Source: Microbacterium hydrocarbonoxydans | GTDB lineage: Bacteria; Actinomycetota; Actinomycetes; Actinomycetales; Microbacteriaceae | Length of the DNA: 64,000 nucleotides | NCBI RefSeq assembly: GCF_900105205.1 | Contig: NZ_FNSQ01000005.1 | Coordinates: 620,001-684,000 of the forward strand | Reading direction: 5' to 3' | Shown here: piece by piece, positions 17,534 to 26,483 of the stretch | How the letters are laid out: each line of letters opens with the position of its first letter | Position numbering within the stretch: the first letter of the stretch is position 1 | The notes under the pieces: generated by a model | Databases searched by the model: none | Seen by the model: only the letters and a program-made list of their open reading frames with translations | What the model was told of the DNA's origin: nothing | Made by a program: the position numbers and the translations under genes

Positions 17534-18133
17534 GTGCGCGCTTCAGGTCGGTCACAGTGGTGGCGGCGGCAGGGCAGCGATGCCGACGCCGCAGCGGCGC
17601 CCGCTTCGACGACCCTGCCCAAAGCGCCGGCGATCTCCACGGCAGAGCCGGATGAGGGAGACCTCGACCGGTTCGTCGAATGGATCAGCGCCGACGACGA
17701 CCGAGCCCCGGTCGCCTCCGACGCTGTCGTGAACGCACGCACGACCATGAAGGAGTACGACGACATGAGTTCACTGGACGACGTCCTGCAGCAGCTGCTG
17801 GCCATCGAAGGCGCCACGGGCGCCGCGATCGTCGACTACGGGAGCGGGATGGCTCTCGCGCAGGGCGGAAGCCGCTCGTTCGATCTCGGTGTCGCCGCGG
17901 CGGGCAATTCGAACGTCGTGCGGGCGAAGCTCGCCACCATGCGCGACCTCGGAGTCACCGACGACATCGACGACATCCTGATCAGCCTGAGCACGCAGTA
18001 CCACCTGATCAACGTGCTCGACGCGCAGCGGGCGGGTGGCCTGTTCATCTACCTCGTGCTCAACCGCGCTGCGGCGAACCTCGCGCTCGCCCGCCACAAA
18101 CTGAAGGGCATCGCCGCGCAGATCGAGGTCTGA
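17534..18133 (+). CDS. Roadblock/LC7-like domain protein
   Basis: The C-terminal ~120 residues (from MSSLDDVLQQLLAIEGATGA) resemble Roadblock/LC7-type proteins, which in actinobacteria sense or bind partners in small-GTPase or polarity systems; no GTPase gene is next to it here. Two starts are possible. GTG 17534 with GAGG upstream gives 199 residues with an acidic N-terminal stretch (DLDRFVEWISADDD) and moderately coding-like codon use. ATG 17765 with AAGGAG nine bases upstream gives the bare 122-residue domain. Domain call confident, start uncertain. Confidence 0.75.
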   Translation: MRASGRSQWWRRQGSDADAAAAPASTTLPKAPAISTAEPDEGDLDRFVEWISADDDRAPVASDAVVNARTTMKEYDDMSSLDDVLQQLLAIEGATGAAIVDYGSGMALAQGGSRSFDLGVAAAGNSNVVRAKLATMRDLGVTDDIDDILISLSTQYHLINVLDAQRAGGLFIYLVLNRAAANLALARHKLKGIAAQIEV

Positions 18134-18314
18134 TCCCACGCGAGGCGAAACGGATGCCAGAGGGGAAGGGTCGTGGGGGTCCTTCCTCTCCGTCGCGCAC
18201 GGCGTAGGCTCGGAGTCGATTCCGCCGTCGCTCCCCGGCTTCTCCCGTGAGGCGTTTGGGACTGGGAATCAGCTAAGCTGACACTGAGTCGCACACGTTT
18301 CGAAGGAGAACCGC

Positions 18315-19076
18315 ATGCAGATCCAGGGCTCGAGTGCTCTCATCACCGGCGGTGCGTCCGGGCTGGGCCTCGCCACCGCTCGCACGCTCGCCGCCGCGGG
18401 CGCCGTGGTCACGATCCTCGACCTGCCCTCGTCGGCAGGTGCGGAGATCGCCGACGAACTCGGCGGAGTGTTCGCAGGCGGTGACGTCACGAGCGCGGAG
18501 GATGCCGCGGCAGCCGTCGCCGCCGCTCAGAACGCCGCGCCCCTGCGCATCGTCGTCAACTGCGCCGGCATCGCCCCGCCGGCCAAGGTGCTCGACCGGG
18601 AGGGCAACCCCGCGGTGCTCGCCGATTTCGAGCGCATCGTGCGGATCAACCTGGTCGGCACCTTCAACGTCCTGTCGCAGGCATCCGCGGTCATCGCGAA
18701 GAACGACGCCACCGAGGACGGCGATCGCGGCGTCATCGTGAACACCGCCAGCGTGGCCGCGTTCGACGGTCAGATCGGCCAGCCCGCCTACTCCGCGTCG
18801 AAGGGCGGCGTGCACGCCATGACGCTGCCCGTCGCGCGCGAGCTCGCGCGCTACGGCATCCGCGTCTGCACGATCGCTCCCGGGATCATGGAGACCCCCA
18901 TGCTCATGGGGCTGCCGCAGGCAGCGCAGGATTCGCTCGGCCAGCAGGTGCCGTTCCCCTCGCGGCTCGGCCGTCCGGACGAGTACGCCTCGCTCGTGCG
19001 GCAGATCGTCGAGAACGGCTACCTCAACGGGGAGACGATCCGCCTCGACGGCGCGATCCGCATGGCCCCGAAGTGA
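18315..19076 (+). CDS. SDR family dehydrogenase, 3-hydroxyacyl-CoA dehydrogenase type
   Basis: 253 residues, classical short-chain dehydrogenase: nucleotide motif TGGASGLGLATA, NCAG at about residue 80, catalytic Ser in VNTASVAAFDG and YSASKGG. The sequence resembles type II 3-hydroxyacyl-CoA (2-methyl-3-hydroxybutyryl-CoA) dehydrogenases, which work in branched-chain fatty acid and isoleucine breakdown. SD AAGGAGA precedes the ATG, and a -10-like TAAGCT lies upstream. The next gene is another SDR 85 bases downstream, perhaps co-transcribed. Confidence 0.88.
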   Translation: MQIQGSSALITGGASGLGLATARTLAAAGAVVTILDLPSSAGAEIADELGGVFAGGDVTSAEDAAAAVAAAQNAAPLRIVVNCAGIAPPAKVLDREGNPAVLADFERIVRINLVGTFNVLSQASAVIAKNDATEDGDRGVIVNTASVAAFDGQIGQPAYSASKGGVHAMTLPVARELARYGIRVCTIAPGIMETPMLMGLPQAAQDSLGQQVPFPSRLGRPDEYASLVRQIVENGYLNGETIRLDGAIRMAPK

Positions 19077-19161
19077 TCCGACCGGCGTTCGAATCGCGCG
19101 ATCGACCCGATTCGACCCGGACACACCGCACCCCACGCGATTCGAAACGAGAAGGTGGCTG

Positions 19162-19995
19162 ATGAGCACACTGGCAGGCAAGACCATCCTCATGTCCGGC
19201 GGAAGCCGTGGCATCGGCCTCGCGATCGCGCTGCGCGCGGCCGCCGACGGGGCGAACATCGCGATGCTCGCGAAGACCGACACCCCGCATCCGAAGCTCG
19301 AAGGCACCGTGCACTCTGCGGCGGAGCAGATCCGCGCGGCCGGCGGCCAGGCGCTCCCGATCGTGGGCGACGTGCGCGACGACGACGACATCACCGAGGC
19401 CGTGCTCAAGACGCAGGGCGAGTTCGGCGGCATCGACATCGTCATCAACAACGCCAGCGTCATCGACCTCTCGCGCTCGCTCGACCTCGGCGCGAAGAAG
19501 TACGACCTGATGCAGGACGTGAACGTCCGCGGCACGTTCATGCTGTCGCGCGCGGCCGTCCCGATCCTCAAGGATGCCGAGAACCCGCACATCCTCTCGC
19601 TGTCGCCGCCCCTGAACCCGAGCCCGAAGTGGCTCGGCGCGCACACCGGCTACACCCTCGCGAAGTTCGGCATGACGATGGTCACGCTCGGCCTCGCGGC
19701 GGAGTTCGGCCGCGACGGGATCGCTGCCAACACGCTCTGGCCCCGTACGACGATCGCGACCGCGGCGGTGCAGAACCTGCTCGGCGGAGACAGGGTCATG
19801 GCGGCGAGCCGCACTCCTGACATCTATGCGGATGCCGCGTACGCGGTGCTGCTCAAGCCCGCGGCCGAGTACACCGGTCAGACGCTGATCGTCGAGGACG
19901 TCCTCGAAGCCGACGGTGTGACCGACTTCTCGGCCTACGCCGCGGTGCCGGGTACCCCCGACGACCGCCTGTTCCCCGACATCTTCCTGGACTGA
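19162..19995 (+). CDS. SDR family oxidoreductase, HSDL2 type
   Basis: 277 residues with the nucleotide motif SGGSRGIGLAIA, NNAS, and active-site segment YTLAKFGMT. The stretch SLSPPLNPSPKW and the overall length match the hydroxysteroid dehydrogenase-like 2 group, usually linked to lipid or fatty-acyl metabolism. It probably forms a two-gene unit with the preceding dehydrogenase. It ends 22 bases from the convergent TauE-type exporter gene. Confidence 0.88.
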   Translation: MSTLAGKTILMSGGSRGIGLAIALRAAADGANIAMLAKTDTPHPKLEGTVHSAAEQIRAAGGQALPIVGDVRDDDDITEAVLKTQGEFGGIDIVINNASVIDLSRSLDLGAKKYDLMQDVNVRGTFMLSRAAVPILKDAENPHILSLSPPLNPSPKWLGAHTGYTLAKFGMTMVTLGLAAEFGRDGIAANTLWPRTTIATAAVQNLLGGDRVMAASRTPDIYADAAYAVLLKPAAEYTGQTLIVEDVLEADGVTDFSAYAAVPGTPDDRLFPDIFLD

Positions 19996-20017
19996 GTGGA
20001 CTGAGGCAGGGCCGGCG

Positions 20018-20767
20018 TCAGAACAGCAGGTACACCGCACCGGCGATCGTCAGCACGATCACGATGCGGTCGAACAGCACCTGGTCCATCCGCTTCGCCA
20101 GACGGATGCCGGCGAGGGCGCCGATCACGACGAGCGGCGCCAGCACGGCATCCATCAGCAGCACCTGCCCCTCGAACAGGCCGAGGCCGGCGAGGAACGG
20201 GATCTTCACGAGGTTGATGACCGCGAAGAACCACGCCGAGGTGCCGAGGAACACCTGCACCGGCGTGCGCGTCGCGAGGAAGTACATCGACATCACCGGG
20301 CCGCCGGCGTTCGCGACCATGGTGGTGAATCCGCCGAGCGTGCCGTAGACACCCGAGAGCACGAGGCTGCCGGGCGTGGGTGCCGTGGCATCCGCGCGAT
20401 TCTGCCGCCAGCGCCGCCACAGTGTGACGGCGATCATCGCGAGCAGGATGACGCCGATCGCCCGACGCACGATGCCGTCACCGGCCAGCGCGAGGAAGGC
20501 GAACCCGGCGAGCAGGCCGGCGAGCACCGCGGGCGCGAGGCGCAGCAAGGTCGGCCAGTGCGCGTGACGCCGATAGGTGATCAGCGCGAACACGTCGCCG
20601 ACGATGAGCAGCAGCAGCATCGCGGCCGTCGAGGTGCGGGCGGGCAGCACGGTCGCGAACAGCGCGATCGCGAGGATGCTGCCGCCGGGCAGAGCCGTCT
20701 TCGAGATGCCGATCGTGACGGCGGCGAGGCCGAGCGCCGCCCAGGCGAGGGGTGCGAGGTCGATCAC
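20018..20767 (-). CDS. TauE/SafE family sulfite exporter-type membrane protein
   Basis: 249 residues with about eight membrane segments and the internal duplication typical of the family: TIGISKTALPGGSILAIALF at the N-terminus and YGTLGGFTTMVANAGGPVM in the second half. Members export sulfite, sulfoacetate or other small organic anions. It lies just downstream of the KDPG aldolase gene on the same strand (24 bases), so they may be co-transcribed. Substrate unknown. Confidence 0.88.
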   Translation of the reverse strand: MIDLAPLAWAALGLAAVTIGISKTALPGGSILAIALFATVLPARTSTAAMLLLLIVGDVFALITYRRHAHWPTLLRLAPAVLAGLLAGFAFLALAGDGIVRRAIGVILLAMIAVTLWRRWRQNRADATAPTPGSLVLSGVYGTLGGFTTMVANAGGPVMSMYFLATRTPVQVFLGTSAWFFAVINLVKIPFLAGLGLFEGQVLLMDAVLAPLVVIGALAGIRLAKRMDQVLFDRIVIVLTIAGAVYLLF

Positions 20768-20791
20768 CGAGCCCTCACCGTGCTCGCAGGC

Positions 20792-21430
20792 TCACGAGCG
20801 GGCGGAGGCGAGCGCGGCGGCGAAACGTGCCGAGCGCTGCTCGATGTCGGCCCAGTCGGATGCCGCGAGGGACGCGCCGTTCGCGAGGTCGCCGCCTGCG
20901 CCGACTGCGACGGCGCCGGCGCGGAACCAGTCGGAGACGTTGTCGGGTGTCACGCCTCCGGTCGGCATCAGTGGCGCATCGGGGAAGGGTCCGCGGAGCG
21001 CGCCGAGATACGAGGGGCCACCGAGCGAGGCGGGGAAGATCTTGACGACGTCGACGCCGAGCTCGAGCGCGCCCATCACCTCGGTGGGGGTCATCGCGCC
21101 GGTCATCACCACGCGGCCGGTGTCGAGCATCGCGCGGGTCAGAGCGGGAAGGGTGCCGGGGCTGACGAGGAACTCGGCGCCGGCGTCCGCGGCGAGAGCG
21201 GCCTGCTCGGCGGTCGTGACGGTGCCGGCGCCGATGTAGGCGGCGTCGCCGTGCCGGGCGATGAGCTCACGGATCACCGCAGGCGCGTCGGGCGTCGAGA
21301 ACGTGACCTCGATGCCGGTCACCCCACCGCGGATGATCGCCTCGGATGCCTCGAGGGCGGCCTCAGGCGACGGTGCGCGGAGGACGGCGAGGACGCCGGT
21401 GGCTCGGGCGCGCGAGAGACGGTCGGGCAT
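20792..21430 (-). CDS. eda: 2-keto-3-deoxy-6-phosphogluconate (KDPG) aldolase family
   Basis: 212 residues. The class I aldolase markers are present: GIEVTFSTPDA with the catalytic Glu, YIGAGTV, and the Schiff-base Lys in DVVKIFPASLGGPSY. The enzyme splits KDPG (or a related 2-keto-3-deoxy acid) into pyruvate and an aldehyde phosphate. The start at MPDRLSRA has GAAGGAG five bases upstream. No phosphogluconate dehydratase is nearby, so a role in another 2-keto-3-deoxy acid pathway is possible. Confidence 0.9.
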   Translation of the reverse strand: MPDRLSRARATGVLAVLRAPSPEAALEASEAIIRGGVTGIEVTFSTPDAPAVIRELIARHGDAAYIGAGTVTTAEQAALAADAGAEFLVSPGTLPALTRAMLDTGRVVMTGAMTPTEVMGALELGVDVVKIFPASLGGPSYLGALRGPFPDAPLMPTGGVTPDNVSDWFRAGAVAVGAGGDLANGASLAASDWADIEQRSARFAAALASARS

Positions 21431-21482
21431 CGGGGCTCCTTCGGTGGGGGACCGCTCCATTCTCCCCGACCGCATCCTGTCA

Positions 21483-22037
21483 TTACAACCGATGCGGACG
21501 AGGCCAGGCCTCGACGATGTCCTTCGCCTGCTTGAGGCCGAAGTCGGTGTGCTCGCGCACGAGCTTGATCGCCTGGATCTTCTGGTCCCCGGCGATCAGC
21601 CGGTCGACCTCGGAGACCACCGACGCGGGCAGCGCGCCACGCACCGACGAGGGTGTGGCGGTGATCGAAGAGGAGGCCGCGGCGGCATTCGAGACCGCGG
21701 CGAGGTGCGGGGCGGTCGTGCTGACCGACCAGTGGTCGATCCGATCCTTCGCCTCCTGCAGGCGCACGCCGGTGTGCTGGCGGTACAGCTTGATGGCCTG
21801 GATCTTCTGTCCGGCGGCCACGAGTCGATCGACCTCAGCGATCGCCGCGGGGGTGAGCTGCGACGTGGCGGCCGTCGACGTCGACGTGGATGCCACTGAG
21901 CGGGCCATCGTCGGCGAGGGGGTGTAGACCTGCGGCTCCGGCGCCTTCGGACGCATGGATCGCAGTGCTGCCGCGACGATCACCGCGCCGATGACGATCG
22001 CAGCGAACACACTGCCGACGGCGATGACGAGGTCCAT
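21483..22037 (-). CDS. Membrane-anchored protein with two L7/L12 C-terminal-like repeats
   Basis: 184 residues: one N-terminal membrane segment (LVIAVGSVFAAIVIGAVIVAAAL), a Ser/Thr/Ala-rich linker, then two repeats about 70 residues apart. Repeat 1 has IKLYRQHTGVRLQEAKDRID and repeat 2 has IKLVREHTDFGLKQAKDIVE. Both match the helix-turn-helix of the ribosomal L7/L12 C-terminal domain (Lys-Ile-x-Val-Ile-Lys...Leu-Lys-Glu-Ala-Lys). Each is preceded by EVDRLxAxxQKIQAIKL. It is not the ribosomal protein itself; function unknown. Confidence 0.8.
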   Translation of the reverse strand: MDLVIAVGSVFAAIVIGAVIVAAALRSMRPKAPEPQVYTPSPTMARSVASTSTSTAATSQLTPAAIAEVDRLVAAGQKIQAIKLYRQHTGVRLQEAKDRIDHWSVSTTAPHLAAVSNAAAASSSITATPSSVRGALPASVVSEVDRLIAGDQKIQAIKLVREHTDFGLKQAKDIVEAWPRPHRL

Positions 22038-22107
22038 GCGGTCAGTCTAGGCATCCGGCGCCTCGCGCCCCAGGGCCTTCCCACCCGGCACCGCGTACCC
22101 TGGAGGT

Positions 22108-23397
22108 ATGACCGAGACTCCCCGCACGCGCGAGACGCGCCCCGCCACGGCACCCGCGTCGTCCCGTTCGGGGGCCGTCCGCTCGACCGGCACGCCACAG
22201 GTGCGCCCTGCGACCGAGGGCTGGACGCAGCAGAAGGATGCCGAGGGGCGGCCGCTGCTGCAGTTCGCGAGCCCCAAGCGCGGCAAGCCGCCGGTGCACC
22301 TCGCCGACCTGACTCCCGCCGAGCGCATCGAGAAGGTCAAGGAGCTCGGGCTCCCCGGGTTCCGGGCGAAGCAGCTCTCCACGCACTACTTCCGGCACTA
22401 CACGTCGGATCCGGCCGAGATGACCGACCTTCCGGCCGACACCCGCGAGCAGCTCGTCGCGGGCATGCTGCCGCCCCTGCTCACCGAGGTCCGGCGCCTG
22501 GAGACCGACCGCGGCGACACGATCAAGTTCCTCTGGCGCCTGCACGACGGTGCACTCGTGGAGTCGGTGCTCATGCGCTACCCGGGGCGCATCACGCTGT
22601 GCGTGTCGTCGCAGGCCGGATGCGGCATGAACTGCCCGTTCTGCGCCACCGGCCAGGCGGGGCTGACCCGCAACATGTCGACGGCCGAGATCCTCGAGCA
22701 GATCGTCCGCGCCAACCGGCTGATCGCCGACGGCGGCCTCGGCGGCAAGAAGGCCGACGACCACTCGATGGAGCGCGTCTCGAACATCGTCTTCATGGGG
22801 ATGGGCGAGCCGCTGGCCAACTACAAGCGCGTCATGGACGCCGTGCGCTCGATGGTCGCCCCGCAGCCCGACGGCCTCGGTATGAGCGCGCGCGGCATCA
22901 CGGTCTCGACCGTCGGACTGGTGCCGGCGATCAAGAAGCTCGCCGACGAGGGCATCCCGGTGACCTTCGCGCTGTCGCTGCACGCGCCGGACGACCACCT
23001 GCGCGACGAGCTCATCCCGGTGAACTCCCGCTGGAAGGTCGACGAGGCGCTCGACGCCGCGCGGTACTACTACGAGAAGACCGGCCGCCGTGTCTCGATC
23101 GAGTACGCGCTGATCAAGGACATGAACGACCACGCCTGGCGTGCCGATCTGCTCGCCGAGAAGCTCAACGAGCGCGGTCGCGGCTGGGTGCACGTCAACC
23201 CGATCCCGCTGAACCCGACGCCGGGTTCGATCTGGACCTCGTCCGAGCCGTCGGTGCAGAACGAGTTCGTGCGCCGGCTCAACGACGCCGGCATCCCGAC
23301 GACCCTCCGCGACACCCGGGGCAAGGAGATCGACGGCGCGTGCGGTCAGCTCGTCGCGACGACCGAGGACGAGGCTGCGTCCGCCGCGATGGCCTGA
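22108..23397 (+). CDS. rlmN: 23S rRNA (adenine2503-C2)-methyltransferase RlmN
   Basis: 429 residues. This radical SAM enzyme methylates A2503 of 23S rRNA and A37 of some tRNAs. The Fe-S motif CGMNCPFC (CxxxCxxC) is at about residue 172, and the C-terminal Cys that carries the methyl intermediate is in [12 protein letters not shown] ~50-residue N-terminal extension is polar. TGGAGGT precedes the ATG. Its last 52 bases overlap the 3' end of the convergent flavodoxin gene. Confidence 0.96.
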   Translation: MTETPRTRETRPATAPASSRSGAVRSTGTPQVRPATEGWTQQKDAEGRPLLQFASPKRGKPPVHLADLTPAERIEKVKELGLPGFRAKQLSTHYFRHYTSDPAEMTDLPADTREQLVAGMLPPLLTEVRRLETDRGDTIKFLWRLHDGALVESVLMRYPGRITLCVSSQAGCGMNCPFCATGQAGLTRNMSTAEILEQIVRANRLIADGGLGGKKADDHSMERVSNIVFMGMGEPLANYKRVMDAVRSMVAPQPDGLGMSARGITVSTVGLVPAIKKLADEGIPVTFALSLHAPDDHLRDELIPVNSRWKVDEALDAARYYYEKTGRRVSIEYALIKDMNDHAWRADLLAEKLNERGRGWVHVNPIPLNPTPGSIWTSSEPSVQNEFVRRLNDAGIPTTLRDTRGKEIDGACGQLVATTEDEAASAAMA

Positions 23398-24020
23398 GGC
23401 TCGGCCTCATCGCCGCGGTCGCGGATACCGGTGCTGATGCCGGCGCGAGCGGCGTCACGGACGCCGTCGCGGTGACCGAGTGATCCGGCGCGAGCGAGCC
23501 ACGAGGCGATGCGCTCGGGCTTCGCGTCCTTGACGCCCAGCATCCGGGTCGTGCGTACCGAGCGGATGCCGCAGAATCGCAGCGTCCCGCGCGCCACGTG
23601 CGTCCGCGCCGGGAGCCCGGTGAAGGGCGTCAGGAACCACGGGGTGTCCGCCAGCAGGAACAGGCGCCCGCTCGCCGCGGTGAGAAGGCCCTCGGGGAGT
23701 CCGGCCTTCGAGTAGCGGTATTCCTGCTGGGGGAGCAGCGCGCGATCGAAGAACCCCTTCAGCACTGCGGGCACCGATCCCCACCAGAGGGGCGTCACGA
23801 CCACGACGGTCGCGGCCTCCCGCAGTGCCTGCTTGGCGTCGATCAGATCGGGCTCCAGCTCCATGCGCTCGCGATACCCGAAGCGTAGCGACGGGTCGAA
23901 GTCGAGGTCGCGCAGCGCGAGGATGCGGGCATCGCCGTGCGCTGCGGCATAGCGACGAGCGAGCTCTGCGGAGAGCGAGCGGGCGTCCGGGTGGCCGTCG
24001 ATGATCAGGGCGGAAGGCAT
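23346..24020 (-). CDS. Flavodoxin-fold NAD(P)H-quinone oxidoreductase
   Basis: 224 residues of the NQO/KefF (Flavodoxin_2) type: [12 protein letters not shown] for the FMN phosphate loop, [18 protein letters not shown], and [10 protein letters not shown]. It reduces quinones or other electrophiles with NAD(P)H. Residues beyond ~195 ([16 protein letters not shown]...) are not family-like and lie in the 52-base overlap with rlmN, so the reading frame may have been extended by loss of a stop. AGGAG precedes the ATG. A TetR-family gene is divergent, with operator palindromes between. Confidence 0.88.
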   Translation of the reverse strand: MPSALIIDGHPDARSLSAELARRYAAAHGDARILALRDLDFDPSLRFGYRERMELEPDLIDAKQALREAATVVVVTPLWWGSVPAVLKGFFDRALLPQQEYRYSKAGLPEGLLTAASGRLFLLADTPWFLTPFTGLPARTHVARGTLRFCGIRSVRTTRMLGVKDAKPERIASWLARAGSLGHRDGVRDAARAGISTGIRDRGDEAEPQAIAADAASSSVVATS

Positions 24021-24033
24021 TCGAACTCCTATG

Positions 24034-24066
24034 TTGACAGTGTCAAGTACTGGTGGACACTGTCAA
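24034..24066. promoter_or_regulatory. Candidate TetR operators between flavodoxin and tetR genes
   Basis: TTGACAGTGTCAA (24034-24046) is itself palindromic, and its first ten bases TTGACAGTGT are exactly inverted at 24057-24066 (ACACTGTCAA). A third TGTCAAG half lies in the first codons of tetR (24088-24094). TTGACA may also act as a -35 element. The arrangement fits autoregulation plus control of the divergent flavodoxin gene. Confidence 0.7.
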
Positions 24067-24077
24067 GATAGGCAACA

Positions 24078-24656
24078 ATGTTGCTTGTGTCAAGTTCTCG
24101 GTCCGGCTATCACCACGGCGACCTCGCCCACGCTCTCGAAGCGGCCGCGATGCAGCTGCTCGCCGAGAAGCCCGCGGGGGAGATCAGCCTGCGCGAAGTC
24201 GCCCGCGCGGCGGATGTCAGCCACAACGCCCCGTACCACCACTTCTCCGACCGGCGAGGGCTGCTGAAGGTGCTCGCCGAACGCAGCATGGCCGACCTCG
24301 TCGCTGCCGTCCGCGAGGCGATCGAGGGTGCGGGCGACCCTCGTGCCGCGGTGATCGAGGGCGGCGGTGCGTACATCCGCTACGCGGTCGAGCATCCGCA
24401 CGGCTTCGACGTCATCTACGACCCCACCGTTTGCATCCCGGGGGAGCCGAGCGAGACCATGGCGCCGCTGATCGACGAACTCGAGGAGCTGCTGTCGGAG
24501 GCATCCGTCGCGGCGGGACTCGACGGCGACACCGGCGTCATCGGCGTCTGGGGCCTCGCGCATGGTCTCGGGACGCTGTGCGCCGCCGGTCACTTCACGC
24601 TCGACGCCGCGCTCGCCGCGAGTGCCGATGCGCTCACGCGCATGCTCCCGCGCTGA
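24078..24656 (+). CDS. TetR/AcrR family transcriptional regulator
   Basis: 192 residues. The N-terminal helix-turn-helix is clear: ISLREVARAADVSHNAPYHHF, typical of TetR proteins with the TetR_C_33-like HGFDVIYDP ligand domain. GTG 24087 is an alternative start three codons in. It is divergent from the flavodoxin oxidoreductase gene, with palindromic operators in the 57-base gap, so it most likely represses that gene and itself in response to a quinone or electrophile (inference). Confidence 0.9.
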   Translation: MLLVSSSRSGYHHGDLAHALEAAAMQLLAEKPAGEISLREVARAADVSHNAPYHHFSDRRGLLKVLAERSMADLVAAVREAIEGAGDPRAAVIEGGGAYIRYAVEHPHGFDVIYDPTVCIPGEPSETMAPLIDELEELLSEASVAAGLDGDTGVIGVWGLAHGLGTLCAAGHFTLDAALAASADALTRMLPR

Positions 24657-24755
24657 TCTCGCCAACGTCGCCGAGAGCCGTCGCGAGCGCCGCAGCAGGC
24701 AAGGACACAGCGTTCGTCCACGTTTTCCACAGGCGACATTTCGTAGATTGTCGGG

Positions 24756-26405
24756 ATGCCCTATTCCGCTCACCGTCCAGGACGGTTCGATTCGCAGGGT
24801 CGGATCATCCTCGACAGCGACCCGAACGCTGACACGGACGACCTCGACTTCCTGCGCGAGTACGAGCCCACCGGCGCCGACCTGACTCCGCCGCGTGCGC
24901 AGGACGAGCGGCGGATGTCCGACGACGAGCGGGACGCGGATGCCGACGCATCCGCAGAGTCGTCCGCCGAGCAGGAGCCCAGGCGTGAGCCGAAGCCTCG
25001 CCGACAGCCGCGCGAGCGGAAGCCCCGCGTGCCGGGTTCCGGGTTCCGGCGCCTCGCGATCCTCGGCGGTGCGGACGGCGAGATCCTCGACCGTGTGCCC
25101 GGCGAGACGCCGCGCTTCGTGCAGATGTTCTTCGTGCTCGCCGGCACCGCCCTGGTCTCGGCGATCTCGATGCTGTTCGCGCTGACCACCGGTGTGCAGG
25201 CCGTGATCTGGCTGGCCGTGCCGCTGGCGATCGTCTGGGCGCTGATCATCTTCAACCTCGACCGCTTCCTCACCTCGACGATGACGTCGACGCGCAACGT
25301 CTGGAAGCTGATCGGCCTCGCGATCCCCCGAGTCGTCATGGCGGCGATCATCGGATTCGTCGTCGCAGAGCCCCTCGTGCTGCAGATCTTCCACAACGAC
25401 ATCGCCCGTGAGGTCGCCTCCACCAACATCACCCAGGCGCAGGCCGACCAGGATGCACTCGAGACCGGCCCGGAGAAGAAGGCGCTGGATGCGGCATCCG
25501 ATCGCGTGGCCGAACTCGAGAACCAGGCCGCGACGGGCATCGTCGCTGGCACCGACTCGTCGTCGGCGAGTGAGTCCGCCGCTCAGGCCACGGTCGACGA
25601 TCTGACCGCGAAGATGACCGATCAGCAGGCCGTGATCGATCAGGCGCGCACGCTCTATCAGTGCGAGCTCACCGGCGAGGGTGCGGGAACCGTGCCCGGA
25701 TGCACCGGCGTCAACGGTGAAGGCGCGAGCTCCGATGCCGCGAAGGCGCAGCTGGCCGAGGCGCAGCAGACGTACGACGCGCTGGCCGCCCAGCTGCGCA
25801 CCGCCAACGAGGAGCTCGCCGACGCCGGCAGCGCCGCGAAGGAGAACACGAGCACCTCGGAGGCGCAGAACCGCGAGGAGGCGAAGTCGCAGCTGCCCGC
25901 AGCCCGCGACAGCTACGACACCGCGCTCGCGGCGTACAACGCGCGCGCCGAGTCCGTGGCCTCCGGCAACGCGGGAGCCATCGGGCTGCTGAGCCAGATC
26001 AGCGGACTGAACAGGCTCAGCGAGAAGGAGCCGACGATCCTGTGGGCGCACATCCTGATCGCCGCGCTGTTCTTCATGATCGAGCTGCTGCCGGTGCTGG
26101 TGAAGGTGCTCACCTGCTTCGGCGATCCGTCGCTGTACGAGAAGGCCGCGGCGATCCGTCGCCAGGTCGCGCTCGACAAGGTCACCGCCGAGGGCTTCCG
26201 AGACCGCGCGGCGATCGTGAGCGTGCAGTCGCAGGGCATCCAGGCGGATGCCGGAACCGGCGAGCCGCAGACCCGCGCCGAGCGCAAGGAGGCGGCGCAG
26301 GCCGCCGAGCAGCGGGAAGCTGCCCAGGAGCGCGAGCTCGCCGAGAAGCGCGCGCAGGCTCAGACGCTCGAGGAGCAGGAGCAGCTGGTCGAACCGCGCG
26401 TCTGA
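24756..26405 (+). CDS. DUF4407 membrane protein with coiled coil
   Basis: 549 residues. Layout: a polar Arg/Glu-rich N-terminus (1-95), three membrane segments (about 120-215), a long periplasmic-side coiled coil rich in Ala, Gln and Glu with two Cys (YQCELTGEG, PGCTG), a fourth membrane segment near residue 430 (ILIAALFFMIELLPVLVKVL), and a charged helical tail. This is the DUF4407 pattern, function unknown. A -10-like TAGATT ends six bases before the ATG, suggesting a leaderless transcript. Confidence 0.88.
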   Translation: MPYSAHRPGRFDSQGRIILDSDPNADTDDLDFLREYEPTGADLTPPRAQDERRMSDDERDADADASAESSAEQEPRREPKPRRQPRERKPRVPGSGFRRLAILGGADGEILDRVPGETPRFVQMFFVLAGTALVSAISMLFALTTGVQAVIWLAVPLAIVWALIIFNLDRFLTSTMTSTRNVWKLIGLAIPRVVMAAIIGFVVAEPLVLQIFHNDIAREVASTNITQAQADQDALETGPEKKALDAASDRVAELENQAATGIVAGTDSSSASESAAQATVDDLTAKMTDQQAVIDQARTLYQCELTGEGAGTVPGCTGVNGEGASSDAAKAQLAEAQQTYDALAAQLRTANEELADAGSAAKENTSTSEAQNREEAKSQLPAARDSYDTALAAYNARAESVASGNAGAIGLLSQISGLNRLSEKEPTILWAHILIAALFFMIELLPVLVKVLTCFGDPSLYEKAAAIRRQVALDKVTAEGFRDRAAIVSVQSQGIQADAGTGEPQTRAERKEAAQAAEQREAAQERELAEKRAQAQTLEEQEQLVEPRV

Positions 26406-26483
26406 GACCCCTGCGGCCACGCAGGCTGAGACCGGTCACGGCGATCAGGCCCCGACGTCGTCGACGGCCGGTAGCGTTGTTCC

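Noticed and set aside
22042..23193. Minus-strand frame over rlmN
   Set aside because: Antisense shadow; RlmN with its CxxxCxxC motif is certain.
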